From positions 6,758,001 to 6,822,000 of the forward strand of contig NZ_CP068595.1 of NCBI RefSeq assembly GCF_016772475.1: a DNA stretch of 64,000 nucleotides. Direction: 5' to 3'. Shown here piece after piece: positions 47,525-56,266 of this stretch (its first letter is position 1; each line of letters begins with the position of its first letter). The DNA comes from Paenibacillus sonchi. Lineage in GTDB: Bacteria; Bacillota; Bacilli; Paenibacillales; Paenibacillaceae. Made by a program: the position numbers and the translations under genes. The notes below the pieces were generated by a model. The model was not told the origin of the DNA. It worked only from the letters and a program-made list of their open reading frames with translations, and ran no database searches.

Positions 47525-48505
47525 TCACCTTCTTTCGATTTTTCCGGAATATAGAAAGCATCTGACTTTGCGCTGATCGACCTCATACAGCTCCGGCTTC
47601 TCCTGCTTGCATATCTCCTGGGCATAAGGGCACCTAGGCCAAAAGCTGCAGCCGTTGGGGAGGTCATACAGACTGGGAACGGAGCCGGGAATCGCCTCCA
47701 GCTTGTCCTTGGGATCATCAATTTTGGGCAAGGAATTCATCAGGCCTTCCGTATAGGGATGCAGAGGTTTGTTATACAAGGACTTAACGTCGCTGTATTC
47801 AACGACTGTTCCCGCATACATGACGATAACATAATCGGCCATTTCAGCGACGACACCCAAATCATGCGTAATCATCATAATCGAAGTGTGGAACTTCTCT
47901 TTCAGGCTTTTCATCAATTCCAGAATTTGCGCCTGCACGGTGACATCCAGCGCGGTGGTGGGCTCGTCAGCGATCAGCAGCTCTGGGTTGCAGGAAAGAG
48001 CCATAGCAATCATGACCCTTTGCCTCATCCCTCCGCTCAGTTCATGCGGATATTCATCCACTCTTTTATCCGGATCGGGTATCCCGACCAGCTTGAGCAT
48101 TTCGACCGCCCTGCTCCGGGTCGTTTTCTTGTCCAGCTTCTGGTGGGTCCGGATAGCTTCCCCGATTTGATAGCCCACCGTATATGCCGGATTGAGCGAG
48201 GTCATCGGCTCCTGAAAAATGATTGAAATTTCGTTGCCCCGGATCCGGGTCATCTGGCGGTCGTTCAGACCGACCAGATCCTTCCCCTTGAACAGCACTT
48301 GACCATCCACAATTTTGGCTTCGGGCGCCAGCAGCTTTAAAATGGACATCGCGGTCACGCTTTTGCCGCAGCCGGACTCCCCGACAATTCCCAGCGTTTC
48401 ACCTTTACGCACTACAAAATCTACACCATTGACGGCGGGAACCTGTTTGTTGAAATGATTGAAATAGGTTTTTAACCCTTTTACCTCCAGCAGATAATCA
48501 CTCAT
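47525..48505 (-). CDS. oppD: Oligopeptide ABC transporter ATP-binding protein (OppD type)
   Basis: 326 aa. Walker A GIVGESGCGKSVTAMS, Q-loop FQEPMTSLNPAYTVGYQIGE, signature HELSGGMRQRVMIAMAL, Walker B LLIADEPTTALD, and His in MITHDLGVVAEMAD. The C-terminus has GCSFWPRCPYAQEICKQEKP, again with four cysteines. Partner of OppF. It sits between the M20 hydrolase gene and oppF, 25 bases after the former. Confidence 0.92.
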   Translation of the reverse strand: MSDYLLEVKGLKTYFNHFNKQVPAVNGVDFVVRKGETLGIVGESGCGKSVTAMSILKLLAPEAKIVDGQVLFKGKDLVGLNDRQMTRIRGNEISIIFQEPMTSLNPAYTVGYQIGEAIRTHQKLDKKTTRSRAVEMLKLVGIPDPDKRVDEYPHELSGGMRQRVMIAMALSCNPELLIADEPTTALDVTVQAQILELMKSLKEKFHTSIMMITHDLGVVAEMADYVIVMYAGTVVEYSDVKSLYNKPLHPYTEGLMNSLPKIDDPKDKLEAIPGSVPSLYDLPNGCSFWPRCPYAQEICKQEKPELYEVDQRKVRCFLYSGKIERR

Positions 48506-48530
48506 CCTGTTCCCCCCTCACATGAAGCTG

Positions 48531-49952
48531 TTATTCACGGTTGCTCATCTCTTCGGCCACTTGCGGGAACAGGTTCAAGTAATAGACCATCGACTTCTCG
48601 AAATCCAGCACGCCTTTGACCGTACAGTACTCATTGCTGGAGTGCTGTCTTGAACCATGACCCATTCCTCCGGTTACGTAGGGGAGTCCCAGTATTTTTC
48701 CGAATAAAAAATAGGGGGCGGACCCCGGATTCCACGGCCAGATCTGCGGCCGCGCACCCATCAGCTCATACATTCTTTTCAGGGTCTGCACTGACGTGGA
48801 GTAGTAGGGAACGCTGGAAGGATAATATGCCTTCCCATACTCCGTAATCTCAATATCGGAATACCCGTGCTTGTCCAGATGATTTCTGATTTTGCCAAGC
48901 ATCTTCTCCGGGTCCATGCCCGGAACAAGCCGTATATCCATCTTCACGGTGGTTTCATGGGGCAGCAGTGTTTTGGAGCCTTCGCCGATATACCCGCCTT
49001 TGATGCCGTCTATATTCAGGGTTGGCACAGTGAGCATCTTTTTCCACAAGTCCAAGCCCTCCAAATCCCATTTGAACCGGTCGATTGCATATGCCTTTTT
49101 CCATTGCTCTTCGTCCAGCAGATCAGCCGATGCGTCCAAGGCATCTTCGCCTTCCTTCGCCAAAGGCAGAATGCCGTCGTAGAAGCCCTCCACCAGAATC
49201 TCCTTCTCATCTTCCCCGACCATGGTCGACAGAGCCTTCACCAGCCGCCAGGCCGGATTGCCGACCCAGGCGGCAAAAGCCCCGTGAATCCCTCTTTCTT
49301 TGGGGCCGCCCCAGCTTCCGCCCTTCGCCTTCAACTCGAAGCTTACGATCCCCTTCACACCCATAAAAATCGAGGCTACCCGGTTTTCTTCACCGAATGA
49401 CGGAAAAAACATGGCGTCGCATTCGGCAAATTTGTCTTTGTTGTCCACCAGAAACTGCTGCAGGGATTTGGAAGACAGCTCTTCTTCGCCTTCGATCAGG
49501 AATACCAGATTAACCGGCAGCTTTCCTTTGATCTTTTTGTACGCCTTGACCGTATTGAAGAACGCTGCTGTAGGTCCTTTGGTATTGACTGCGCCCCTGC
49601 CGATGATACATTTGCCGTAATCCTGAAAGTCATGAATTTCCGCCGCCCACGGGTCAGAGATCCAGTCCGGCTCTTCCGCCGGCAGCACATCGTACATGCT
49701 GTAAATCAACAGGGTATACTGTGCCCCTTCATCCAGTTTGCCGTATACAATCGGATGGCCCGGTGTTTCGATAATCTCTGAAACGCCGCCGACCTCTTCA
49801 ATCATCGCCTTGACGACCTGCGCCGTTTCACGGATGCCCTCACCTGTGGCTGAGATCGATTTTAACCTCATGAACTCCTGTGTCGATTTGAGATCCTCTT
49901 CAAAATGCTGCTCCAGATAATCAAAAACATCCTTCATTTCAGTGAGCTCCAT
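48531..49952 (-). CDS. M20-family hydrolase with altered metal ligands
   Basis: 473 aa, full length for M20 (ArgE/dipeptidase/carboxypeptidase G2 fold). The catalytic segments are shifted from the norm: the usual HxD reads SMYDVLPAEEPDW (Met in place of the first metal His), the bridging Asp of RGxxDxKG is Asn (GRGAVNTKGP), the EGEEEL general-base pair is intact, the next ligand region reads AMFFPSFGEEN (no clear Asp) and the last His is kept (GSRQHSSNEY). It may be a subfamily with another metal site, or inactive. Context suggests it acts on peptides or on products of HyuAB; substrate unproven. Confidence 0.83.
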   Translation of the reverse strand: MELTEMKDVFDYLEQHFEEDLKSTQEFMRLKSISATGEGIRETAQVVKAMIEEVGGVSEIIETPGHPIVYGKLDEGAQYTLLIYSMYDVLPAEEPDWISDPWAAEIHDFQDYGKCIIGRGAVNTKGPTAAFFNTVKAYKKIKGKLPVNLVFLIEGEEELSSKSLQQFLVDNKDKFAECDAMFFPSFGEENRVASIFMGVKGIVSFELKAKGGSWGGPKERGIHGAFAAWVGNPAWRLVKALSTMVGEDEKEILVEGFYDGILPLAKEGEDALDASADLLDEEQWKKAYAIDRFKWDLEGLDLWKKMLTVPTLNIDGIKGGYIGEGSKTLLPHETTVKMDIRLVPGMDPEKMLGKIRNHLDKHGYSDIEITEYGKAYYPSSVPYYSTSVQTLKRMYELMGARPQIWPWNPGSAPYFLFGKILGLPYVTGGMGHGSRQHSSNEYCTVKGVLDFEKSMVYYLNLFPQVAEEMSNRE

Positions 49953-49996
49953 ATTCCAAAACCTCCAAATTGATTAATAGTCCCTGTGTACGAGAA

Positions 49997-51661
49997 TTAT
50001 TTGGCGATCTTCCATTTCCATGACGCAAAATTCATCCAGACGAAGTCCTCCATCGGCACATCAGTCAGGCGGGAGGAATGGGCCCACAAATTGTTTTGAT
50101 GGTAGAGCCAGATATACGGCTGATCCTTCACGAGGGCCTGCTGGTACTCATCGTATACCGCTTTTCGTTGGTCAAAATCATAAAGAGAAAAGCCCTTCGC
50201 TGCAATATCGTACCATTTGGAATCTTTTAACAGGGAATAGTTTCTCGAGTCGCCCGGCTTCATAATGACGCTGCTTTCGCCCGGGTCAATATTGCTGCCT
50301 CCGCCCAGCAGGCCAAGGTCCGATTCCCCGTTCTTAAGCATCGACAGGAGTGTGGCAAAATCATAGGTCTCAATCTTCACCTTTACCCCGATGGCCGCCA
50401 AATCCTGCTGGATCAATAGCGCCGACTGCTCTCTGACCTGGTTGCCCTGCGGGACGATCAGCAGATATTCACGCTTAAAGTCGAAGCCGGCTGTTTCCAG
50501 CATTTGCTTGGCTTCATCCGGATTGTATGCGTTCGGCACCAGGCTCTGATTGTAATAGGGGTGGTACTTTGGCATCGGTCCGACCGCAACTCCCCCTTCG
50601 CCCTTCATGAGATTGTCGACAATCAGTGTCTTATTGATCGCTTTGTCAAAGGCTGTTCTTACGTTAGAATCCTGGAAGGTGTCCTTGGACAAGTTGAACA
50701 ACATGTACTGGTAGGAATAATCCGGGATGGAGGAAGCTACAATATTCTGATTGTTTTTGACCGTGTCCCAGTCGGACAGCGGAATGCTCCCCATCGCCAC
50801 CACATCGATATCCCCGTTGATCAAACCTGCAGTAAGGTTGGCCGCCGGTACGACACGTACGACCAGCGTTTTGAAGCCGGGGCTGCCCTGATAATAATCA
50901 GGAAAAGCCTCCAATTGAAGCGATTCGCCTGCGGTCTGTTTGACGAATTTGAAGGGCCCGGCGCCAACCGGGGCATTCCAGAACCCGGAGGTGTTGATCG
51001 AAGCCGGATCGCCTTGCCCCAAAATATGCTCAGGAAGAACATAAAGGAAGCTCAGGAACGCATTCAGGATCGTTTCTTCGGCCTTCGGCTCCTTGAACGT
51101 GAATTTGACAGAGGTATCGCTGACCGCTTCCACGCCCACTTTTGCCGGATCCTGCGCAATGCCATCCGCGTCTGTGCCAGCGAGTACATTGAAGGCGGAA
51201 CGGTAGTAGTTGTTAACAGCCGGGGTGGTCATTGCCTGCACAGTGAAGACAATATCCTTTGCGGTCAGCTTCTCCCCGTCATGCCAGGTGACATTATCGG
51301 CAAGCTCGAACGTCATCGACAGATTATCGTCCGCCATGGCCCAGGATTTGGCGAGCCGGGGGACGACATTGCCGTTGTGCTCTCTGAAAACGAGGCGTTC
51401 GAACAACTGGTCGGCAACCGCGTTGCCGTAATTCCCCGAAGTGTTATAAATATTGAGTGTGTCCCAGGTAGATATAATGGCCATGGTTACTATTCCGCTG
51501 GCTGCCCCGCCTTCGCTCTGCGGCTGCGGACTTGCCTCTGTCCCCGGCGGACTGCTGGCGTTTCCGGCAGTGTTGCCTGCGTTCGATGAACATCCAAACA
51601 AAAGAAGTGAAGCCGTAAGCATCATCACCAGCATGAACAGTAAGCGGTTGTTCTTCTTCAT
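49997..51661 (-). CDS. oppA: Oligopeptide-binding lipoprotein (SBP_bac_5 family)
   Basis: 554 aa. Lipoprotein signal MKKNNRLLFMLVMMLTASLL with lipobox LLFGC. Family motifs include LAKSWAMADDNLSMTFELADNVTWHDGEKLTA (given as the typical SBP_bac_5 strand), VGAGPFKFVKQTAGESLQLE and NPDEAKQMLETAGFD. ATG 51661 is chosen as AAAGGAG lies upstream; the open frame continues into oppC. It captures the substrate outside the cell. No residue I can see identifies the ligand; the operon suggests glycated peptides or amino acids. Confidence 0.92.
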   Translation of the reverse strand: MKKNNRLLFMLVMMLTASLLLFGCSSNAGNTAGNASSPPGTEASPQPQSEGGAASGIVTMAIISTWDTLNIYNTSGNYGNAVADQLFERLVFREHNGNVVPRLAKSWAMADDNLSMTFELADNVTWHDGEKLTAKDIVFTVQAMTTPAVNNYYRSAFNVLAGTDADGIAQDPAKVGVEAVSDTSVKFTFKEPKAEETILNAFLSFLYVLPEHILGQGDPASINTSGFWNAPVGAGPFKFVKQTAGESLQLEAFPDYYQGSPGFKTLVVRVVPAANLTAGLINGDIDVVAMGSIPLSDWDTVKNNQNIVASSIPDYSYQYMLFNLSKDTFQDSNVRTAFDKAINKTLIVDNLMKGEGGVAVGPMPKYHPYYNQSLVPNAYNPDEAKQMLETAGFDFKREYLLIVPQGNQVREQSALLIQQDLAAIGVKVKIETYDFATLLSMLKNGESDLGLLGGGSNIDPGESSVIMKPGDSRNYSLLKDSKWYDIAAKGFSLYDFDQRKAVYDEYQQALVKDQPYIWLYHQNNLWAHSSRLTDVPMEDFVWMNFASWKWKIAK

Positions 51662-51678
51662 ATCATTTTCTCCTTTGT

Positions 51679-52547
51679 TTAAAGTCTGGTTTTGGGGTCC
51701 AATGCGTCCCGCAGGCCGTTGCCGACAAAATTGATGGATAAGATAGTGAGGATAAGCAGAAGTCCGGGAGGCAGCCACATCCATGGCCGTTCCGATAAAA
51801 TCGTGATGGACTGCGCATTGTACAGCATATTCCCCCAGGAAGCAGCCGGAGGCTGAACACCCATGCCGAGAAAGCTCAGTGACGATTCAAGAATGATCGC
51901 CCCGGCAATCCGAAAAGTGACTTGAATGAGGATCGGCGCGATGGCGTTGGGCAAAATGTATTTGAAAATGATGGTTCTCTGCTTCTCGCCGATAGCGGCT
52001 GCACCTTCGATATAATCCTTTTCTTTGATGCTCAGCACGGTGCCAAACATGAGCCTGGCGAAAAACGGCCAGCCCAGTATGCCGATTACCACAGTTACCG
52101 TAATAATGGAAGGGCCAAAAATAGAGACCAGAAACAGGATCAGAATTATATTCGGGAAGGACAGGAAGATATCAGCTAACCGCATGGTCACCGTTTCGAA
52201 CTTCCCCCGGAAAAAGGCAGCCAGCAGCCCGAGCGGAATCCCCAGCGCCACACTGATCAATGCGGAGAGAATCCCGACAAAAAGCGATACGCGTCCGCCG
52301 TTTAACAGCCGGCTCAGAACATCCCGTCCAACATCATCCGTCCCCAGGAGATGGCTGCCGCCGGGAGCTGCGCTGAAGGCGAGCGGGTCGATTTGGTCTT
52401 CGGCATATTGCAGGAACGGGGGAGAAAGGCAACGAGCAGCCCGATCAGCACGATGGAGACCAGTCCTGCAATAGCCAGTTTGTTGTGACAATACCGTTTC
52501 ATAAAGTTAATGAAGACTGTCCGTTTTCTGCTGTTTGCTTTCACCAT
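51679..52547 (-). CDS. oppC: Oligopeptide ABC transporter permease (OppC type; frameshift near 52418-52422)
   Basis: 289 aa after repair, six helices. The N-terminus ANSRKRTVFINFMKRYCHN and HLLGTDDVGRDVLSRLLNG come before the permease core ILGWPFFARLMFGTVLSIKE and YIEGAAAIGE with the EAA loop. One base is missing from the G5 run at 52418-52422; AFLPPFLQYAEDQID reads through when restored. ATG 52547 follows AGGTGG at eight bases. Dimerises with OppB. The end SINFVGNGLRDALDPKTRL is the usual OppC tail. Confidence 0.9.
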
Positions 52548-52559
52548 ACAGATCGCCAC

Positions 52560-53513
52560 CTAGTCATAACGAATCCTCGGATCCAACAATCCATAGACAA
52601 GATCCGTAATAAGATTGAAAATCAAGACTGCCAGCGCAACCAGCACCGTAACTCCCATAATGACAGGGTAGTCACGGGCGGAGATGGACTGAATCATCAG
52701 CTTACCGATCCCCGGCCAGGAAAAAACCTGTTCGGTAACGACCGCACCGCCGAGCAGAAGCGGAATCTCCATCCCCAGATAGGTAACCACCGGGATCAGG
52801 GAATTCCGGAGCACATGTTTTACAATCAGCACACGCTCCTGTAATCCCTTCGCTTTGGCAGTCCGGACGTAGTCCTCCCGCATCACCTCCAGCATGCTGC
52901 TGCGCGTAAATTGAATCAGCGTCCCCATCATGTGAAAGGACAGCACCAGGCAAGGCATAATCAGATGCGCCAATAATGACAAGAAACTGTTAGCTGTCCC
53001 AACGGTGTACATTCCGCCGATGGGCAGAAGCTGCAATTTTACCGAAAATAAATAAAGCAGCACCAAGGCAATAAAAAAGCTGGGCGTTGAGGTGGCCAGG
53101 AAGGAAAACACAGCGGCCAGGTTGTCCCATAATTTACTTTGGTGCCTTGCCGACTGGATGCCTAACGGAATGGCAATCAGGCAGGCCAGGAGGACCGAAG
53201 CGACAACTAGAATGGAGGTGGCCCCCAAGCCTTTAAGAATCATGCCGGTCACGGCTTCCATCGTCCGGTAGGATTCGCCGAAATTGCCTGTAAGCATATT
53301 GCCCAGCCAGGAAAAATACTGCATATAGACCGGCTGGTCCAAACCAAGCTTGATCCGCTGCCGCTCAATTTCGGATTCCGAAATGTTTTGATTGCTGAGC
53401 AGCAGCTCCAGCGGGCTTCCCGACGCCAGGTAGGAAACAAAAAACACCAGTATGGTAATTCCCAAAAACGTCGGCAATGCGATGAGCAGCCGCCGCAATA
53501 CATATGTTTTCAT
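52560..53513 (-). CDS. oppB: Oligopeptide ABC transporter permease (OppB type)
   Basis: 317 aa, six helices, with the start YVLRRLLIALPTFLGITILVFF typical of OppB/DppB. The EAA-type loop is REDYVRTAKAKGLQERVLI, followed by NSLIPVVTYLGMEIPLLLGGAVVTEQVFSWPGIG (partial). It precedes oppC by twelve bases and lies 23 bases after frlB, so it belongs to the same operon. Confidence 0.93.
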   Translation of the reverse strand: MKTYVLRRLLIALPTFLGITILVFFVSYLASGSPLELLLSNQNISESEIERQRIKLGLDQPVYMQYFSWLGNMLTGNFGESYRTMEAVTGMILKGLGATSILVVASVLLACLIAIPLGIQSARHQSKLWDNLAAVFSFLATSTPSFFIALVLLYLFSVKLQLLPIGGMYTVGTANSFLSLLAHLIMPCLVLSFHMMGTLIQFTRSSMLEVMREDYVRTAKAKGLQERVLIVKHVLRNSLIPVVTYLGMEIPLLLGGAVVTEQVFSWPGIGKLMIQSISARDYPVIMGVTVLVALAVLIFNLITDLVYGLLDPRIRYD

Positions 53514-53536
53514 AGTTCATCCCACCTACATTCTGC

Positions 53537-54508
53537 TTAATATTCCACCTTCCACATGTATCTGCGCATATTCATAGAATGATTTCTGATCTCAGCCATA
53601 CGGGACACGATATCCCGTTCCACCGGGATCATGATGACGGAGAGGAAATACTCGGCAACGGAATCGTCAATGATGTTAATTCCCAGTTCTTTTGCATCGA
53701 TGACAGTCACCCGCTGGGCATAGCGGGTCAGGAAGGTCAAAGCCCGTTCGTCGAGCGGACGGGTGGCGCCTTCAGACACAAAGAGGATGATCGGGATGTT
53801 TTTATCGGTCGTTTCAAACGGTCCATGAAAATATTCACCTGAATGCATCGGCACCGCATGCTTCCATTGCATCTCCATAAAGTGGCAATAGGCCATCGTA
53901 TAGGCTGTGCTATAGGCCGGGCCGCTGGCCATGACGTAGAAGATTTCATCGTCCTTGTATTCATCCGCAAACCTGCTGGCGATACGTTTGATATAAGTGC
54001 GGGCACTGGCCACTATCGAGTCCACCTTGGTGAATGCTTCGAGCGCCGCCTGGTAGTGCGCATAACCTTCGAACTGATGCAGAATTTCAAAGCTGATGCG
54101 CAGGACGGAGGATTGGTTGCCTTGGCTGTAAACTTGCTGCTCTCCGTTCGAATAGACTACGGGATACATGCCGTTTGTGGCCATCTCTGTGGTGGGAAAC
54201 CCGGTCATGGCGATCGTATAGGCTCCCCGCTCATTCGCCAGTTGAACGGCTTGCACCGTTTCAGCCGTCGCCTTTAGCGAGCACAGCACCACAATGCACT
54301 GTTCATCCAGCATCGCCGGTGTCGCATGGACAAATTCACTGCTGTTGTAGATCGAGGTTCCGAAGGTCCGGGCCTCTTTTTGAATGAGATAATGGCCGCT
54401 GAAGATGGCCGCCTGGGAGCCTCCGCAGGCAACAAAATAAATATGCTTCAGTCCCCCGTTTTCCTTGAGCTTGCTTCTGATGTCACTGATAATGTCCTTA
54501 ATTTCCAT
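53537..54508 (-). CDS. frlB: SIS-domain fructosamine-6-phosphate deglycase (FrlB family)
   Basis: 323 aa with two SIS domains. The start of the first is IYFVACGGSQAAIFSGHYLI; the second has YVMASGPAYSTAYTMAYCHFME. MHSGEYFHGPFE (the ligand-binding SGE-HGP motif) and the C-terminus NHSMNMRRYMWKVEY match FrlB, which ends in a similar RRYxxxVEY. FrlB splits fructoselysine-6-phosphate or related glycated amino-acid phosphates into glucose-6-phosphate and the free amino compound. Located between hyuB and oppB, in line with frlD. Confidence 0.87.
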   Translation of the reverse strand: MEIKDIISDIRSKLKENGGLKHIYFVACGGSQAAIFSGHYLIQKEARTFGTSIYNSSEFVHATPAMLDEQCIVVLCSLKATAETVQAVQLANERGAYTIAMTGFPTTEMATNGMYPVVYSNGEQQVYSQGNQSSVLRISFEILHQFEGYAHYQAALEAFTKVDSIVASARTYIKRIASRFADEYKDDEIFYVMASGPAYSTAYTMAYCHFMEMQWKHAVPMHSGEYFHGPFETTDKNIPIILFVSEGATRPLDERALTFLTRYAQRVTVIDAKELGINIIDDSVAEYFLSVIMIPVERDIVSRMAEIRNHSMNMRRYMWKVEY

Positions 54509-54544
54509 GATTCTCCTCCGTTTGCCGGATAGGTGCCTATCCGC

Positions 54545-56266
54545 TTATTGTTGGGCAATTTGATATCCCTGCGGGGTCTGGATGATTTGCAGGCCATACT
54601 TCTCTTTCGCCTGCCGGATACTGATCTTCTTCTCAATGACGTCTTTCAGGACAAGTGAAGGGTCTCTGTCGGCCGGATTGCCGTAGCCGCCAGCCCCCGG
54701 CGTGTGGATGACGATCCGGTCCCCCCGGTTCAGGACGATCTCTGTACATTTGGAAGGGAGTCTTTCTACAGAATTGTCGGCGCGTTTCAGCTGATAGACG
54801 CCCCCTGCTCCCTCTCCGCCGCCATTCAAGCCCCAGGGGAGAAACTTCTGCCTGTCTCCAAGTCCTGTGAACGTAACCTGGTCAAACCGGGACTCGAACT
54901 CCCGGCGGATTCCCAGGCCTCCGCGGAACTCACCCGGTCCGCCGCTGTCTTCAATCAGGGAATATTCCCGCACGATAACGAGCGGAAACTCCATTTCCAG
55001 CGCTTCAATCGGTAAGTTGGAGGTATTCGTCAAATGAACCTGCACGCCGTTCAGCCCGTCAGCCCGCCGGCTGGCCCCGGAGCCTCCGGCGATCGTCTCC
55101 AGATAGACATAGAATTGATCGGGATCACGGGGATCATATCCGCTGAATACCGCCGTCGTGCATGAACTGTTGCACCCTGCGATGGCCCTTTCCGGGACCA
55201 GCGGTGCCATCGCGCCGAAGATAACGTCACTGACCCGCATGCAGGTGTCGATCCGCGCACCGACCGGGGCCGGATTGCGTGCGTTGATAATCAGTCCGGG
55301 TTCGGCCTTGATCGTAAATGCACGGTAAATGCCTGCGTTGGAGTATATATCCGGATCTATGAGCGCTTTGATCGAATAAAAGACAGTGGCCAGCAGCCCG
55401 TTATACGTGACATTGATCGGGCCGTTTACCTGCGGCTGTGAGCCCGCAAAGTCCAGTTCCATCGCATCTCCCTGAATGGTAATTTTTACGGTCAGCTTGA
55501 TGGGATCGGGGCTGGCCGCTCCGGCATCATCCATGTAATCGGTAAAGCTGTATTCACCATCCTGAAGCTTTTCGATGCCCGCCCTTAATCTGCGCTCTGC
55601 ATAATTTTGCAGCTGGGCCATGCTTAAGACCAGCGTCTCCCCATATTGTTCATAGGCTTCCAGCAACCTTCTCACCCCAACCCGGTTGGAGGCCATTTGC
55701 GCATGGAGATCGCCGTAACGTTCTTCCGGAATGCGGCTGTTGGTCATAATAAAATCTACAATCTCTTCATTGACCTCATCCTGGCGGCAAATTTTGGAGA
55801 TGGGGATTTTTATCCCTTCCTGATAAATACTGACGGCGTCGCCGGAGGTGGAGCCCGGCACCTTTCCGCCTACGTCGCTGTGATGGGCCAAATTGGCCAC
55901 CCAGCCGATGAGCCTTTCGCCCGCGAACACTGGTGCTACGATCGTAATATCCGGAAGATGGGTCCCGCCTCCGTTATATGGATCATTTCCGATAAACATG
56001 TCTCCCCGCTGTATGGCTTCCGGCGGATACTTGTTATACACCTCCTTAACGATGCTGAGCAATGAACCCAAATGCATCGGCACATGTTCAGCCTGGGCCA
56101 CCAGATTGCCTTCCGGGTCAAAGACTGCGGCAGATATATCCCGCCGTTCCTTGATATTCGAGGAGTAGGCGCTCTTGATGATGCTGATGCCTATTTCTTC
56201 TGCAATCGTGAGCAGCAGATTTCCGACAATTTCAACCGTCACTGCATCGACCTTGTGCTTATTCAT
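54545..56266 (-). CDS. hyuB: Hydantoinase/oxoprolinase B subunit
   Basis: 573 aa. Family landmarks: EEIGISIIKSAYSSNIKERRD, AEHVPMHLGSLLSIV, FIGNDPYNGGGTHLPDI and the C-terminal GGPGEFRGGLGIRREFE and NRGDRIVIHTPGAGGYGNP. Together with HyuA, which binds ATP, such proteins open the ring of hydantoins or 5-oxoproline. Its start overlaps the hyuA stop by eight bases, implying tight coupling. RBS GGAGGTG precedes the ATG. In this operon the pair probably acts on a cyclic amide, such as glycated pyroglutamate (inference). Confidence 0.9.
   Translation of the reverse strand: MNKHKVDAVTVEIVGNLLLTIAEEIGISIIKSAYSSNIKERRDISAAVFDPEGNLVAQAEHVPMHLGSLLSIVKEVYNKYPPEAIQRGDMFIGNDPYNGGGTHLPDITIVAPVFAGERLIGWVANLAHHSDVGGKVPGSTSGDAVSIYQEGIKIPISKICRQDEVNEEIVDFIMTNSRIPEERYGDLHAQMASNRVGVRRLLEAYEQYGETLVLSMAQLQNYAERRLRAGIEKLQDGEYSFTDYMDDAGAASPDPIKLTVKITIQGDAMELDFAGSQPQVNGPINVTYNGLLATVFYSIKALIDPDIYSNAGIYRAFTIKAEPGLIINARNPAPVGARIDTCMRVSDVIFGAMAPLVPERAIAGCNSSCTTAVFSGYDPRDPDQFYVYLETIAGGSGASRRADGLNGVQVHLTNTSNLPIEALEMEFPLVIVREYSLIEDSGGPGEFRGGLGIRREFESRFDQVTFTGLGDRQKFLPWGLNGGGEGAGGVYQLKRADNSVERLPSKCTEIVLNRGDRIVIHTPGAGGYGNPADRDPSLVLKDVIEKKISIRQAKEKYGLQIIQTPQGYQIAQQ

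Noticed and set aside
50504..51589. A 361-codon open frame on the + strand
   Set aside because: Antisense to oppA, which is a complete lipoprotein gene.
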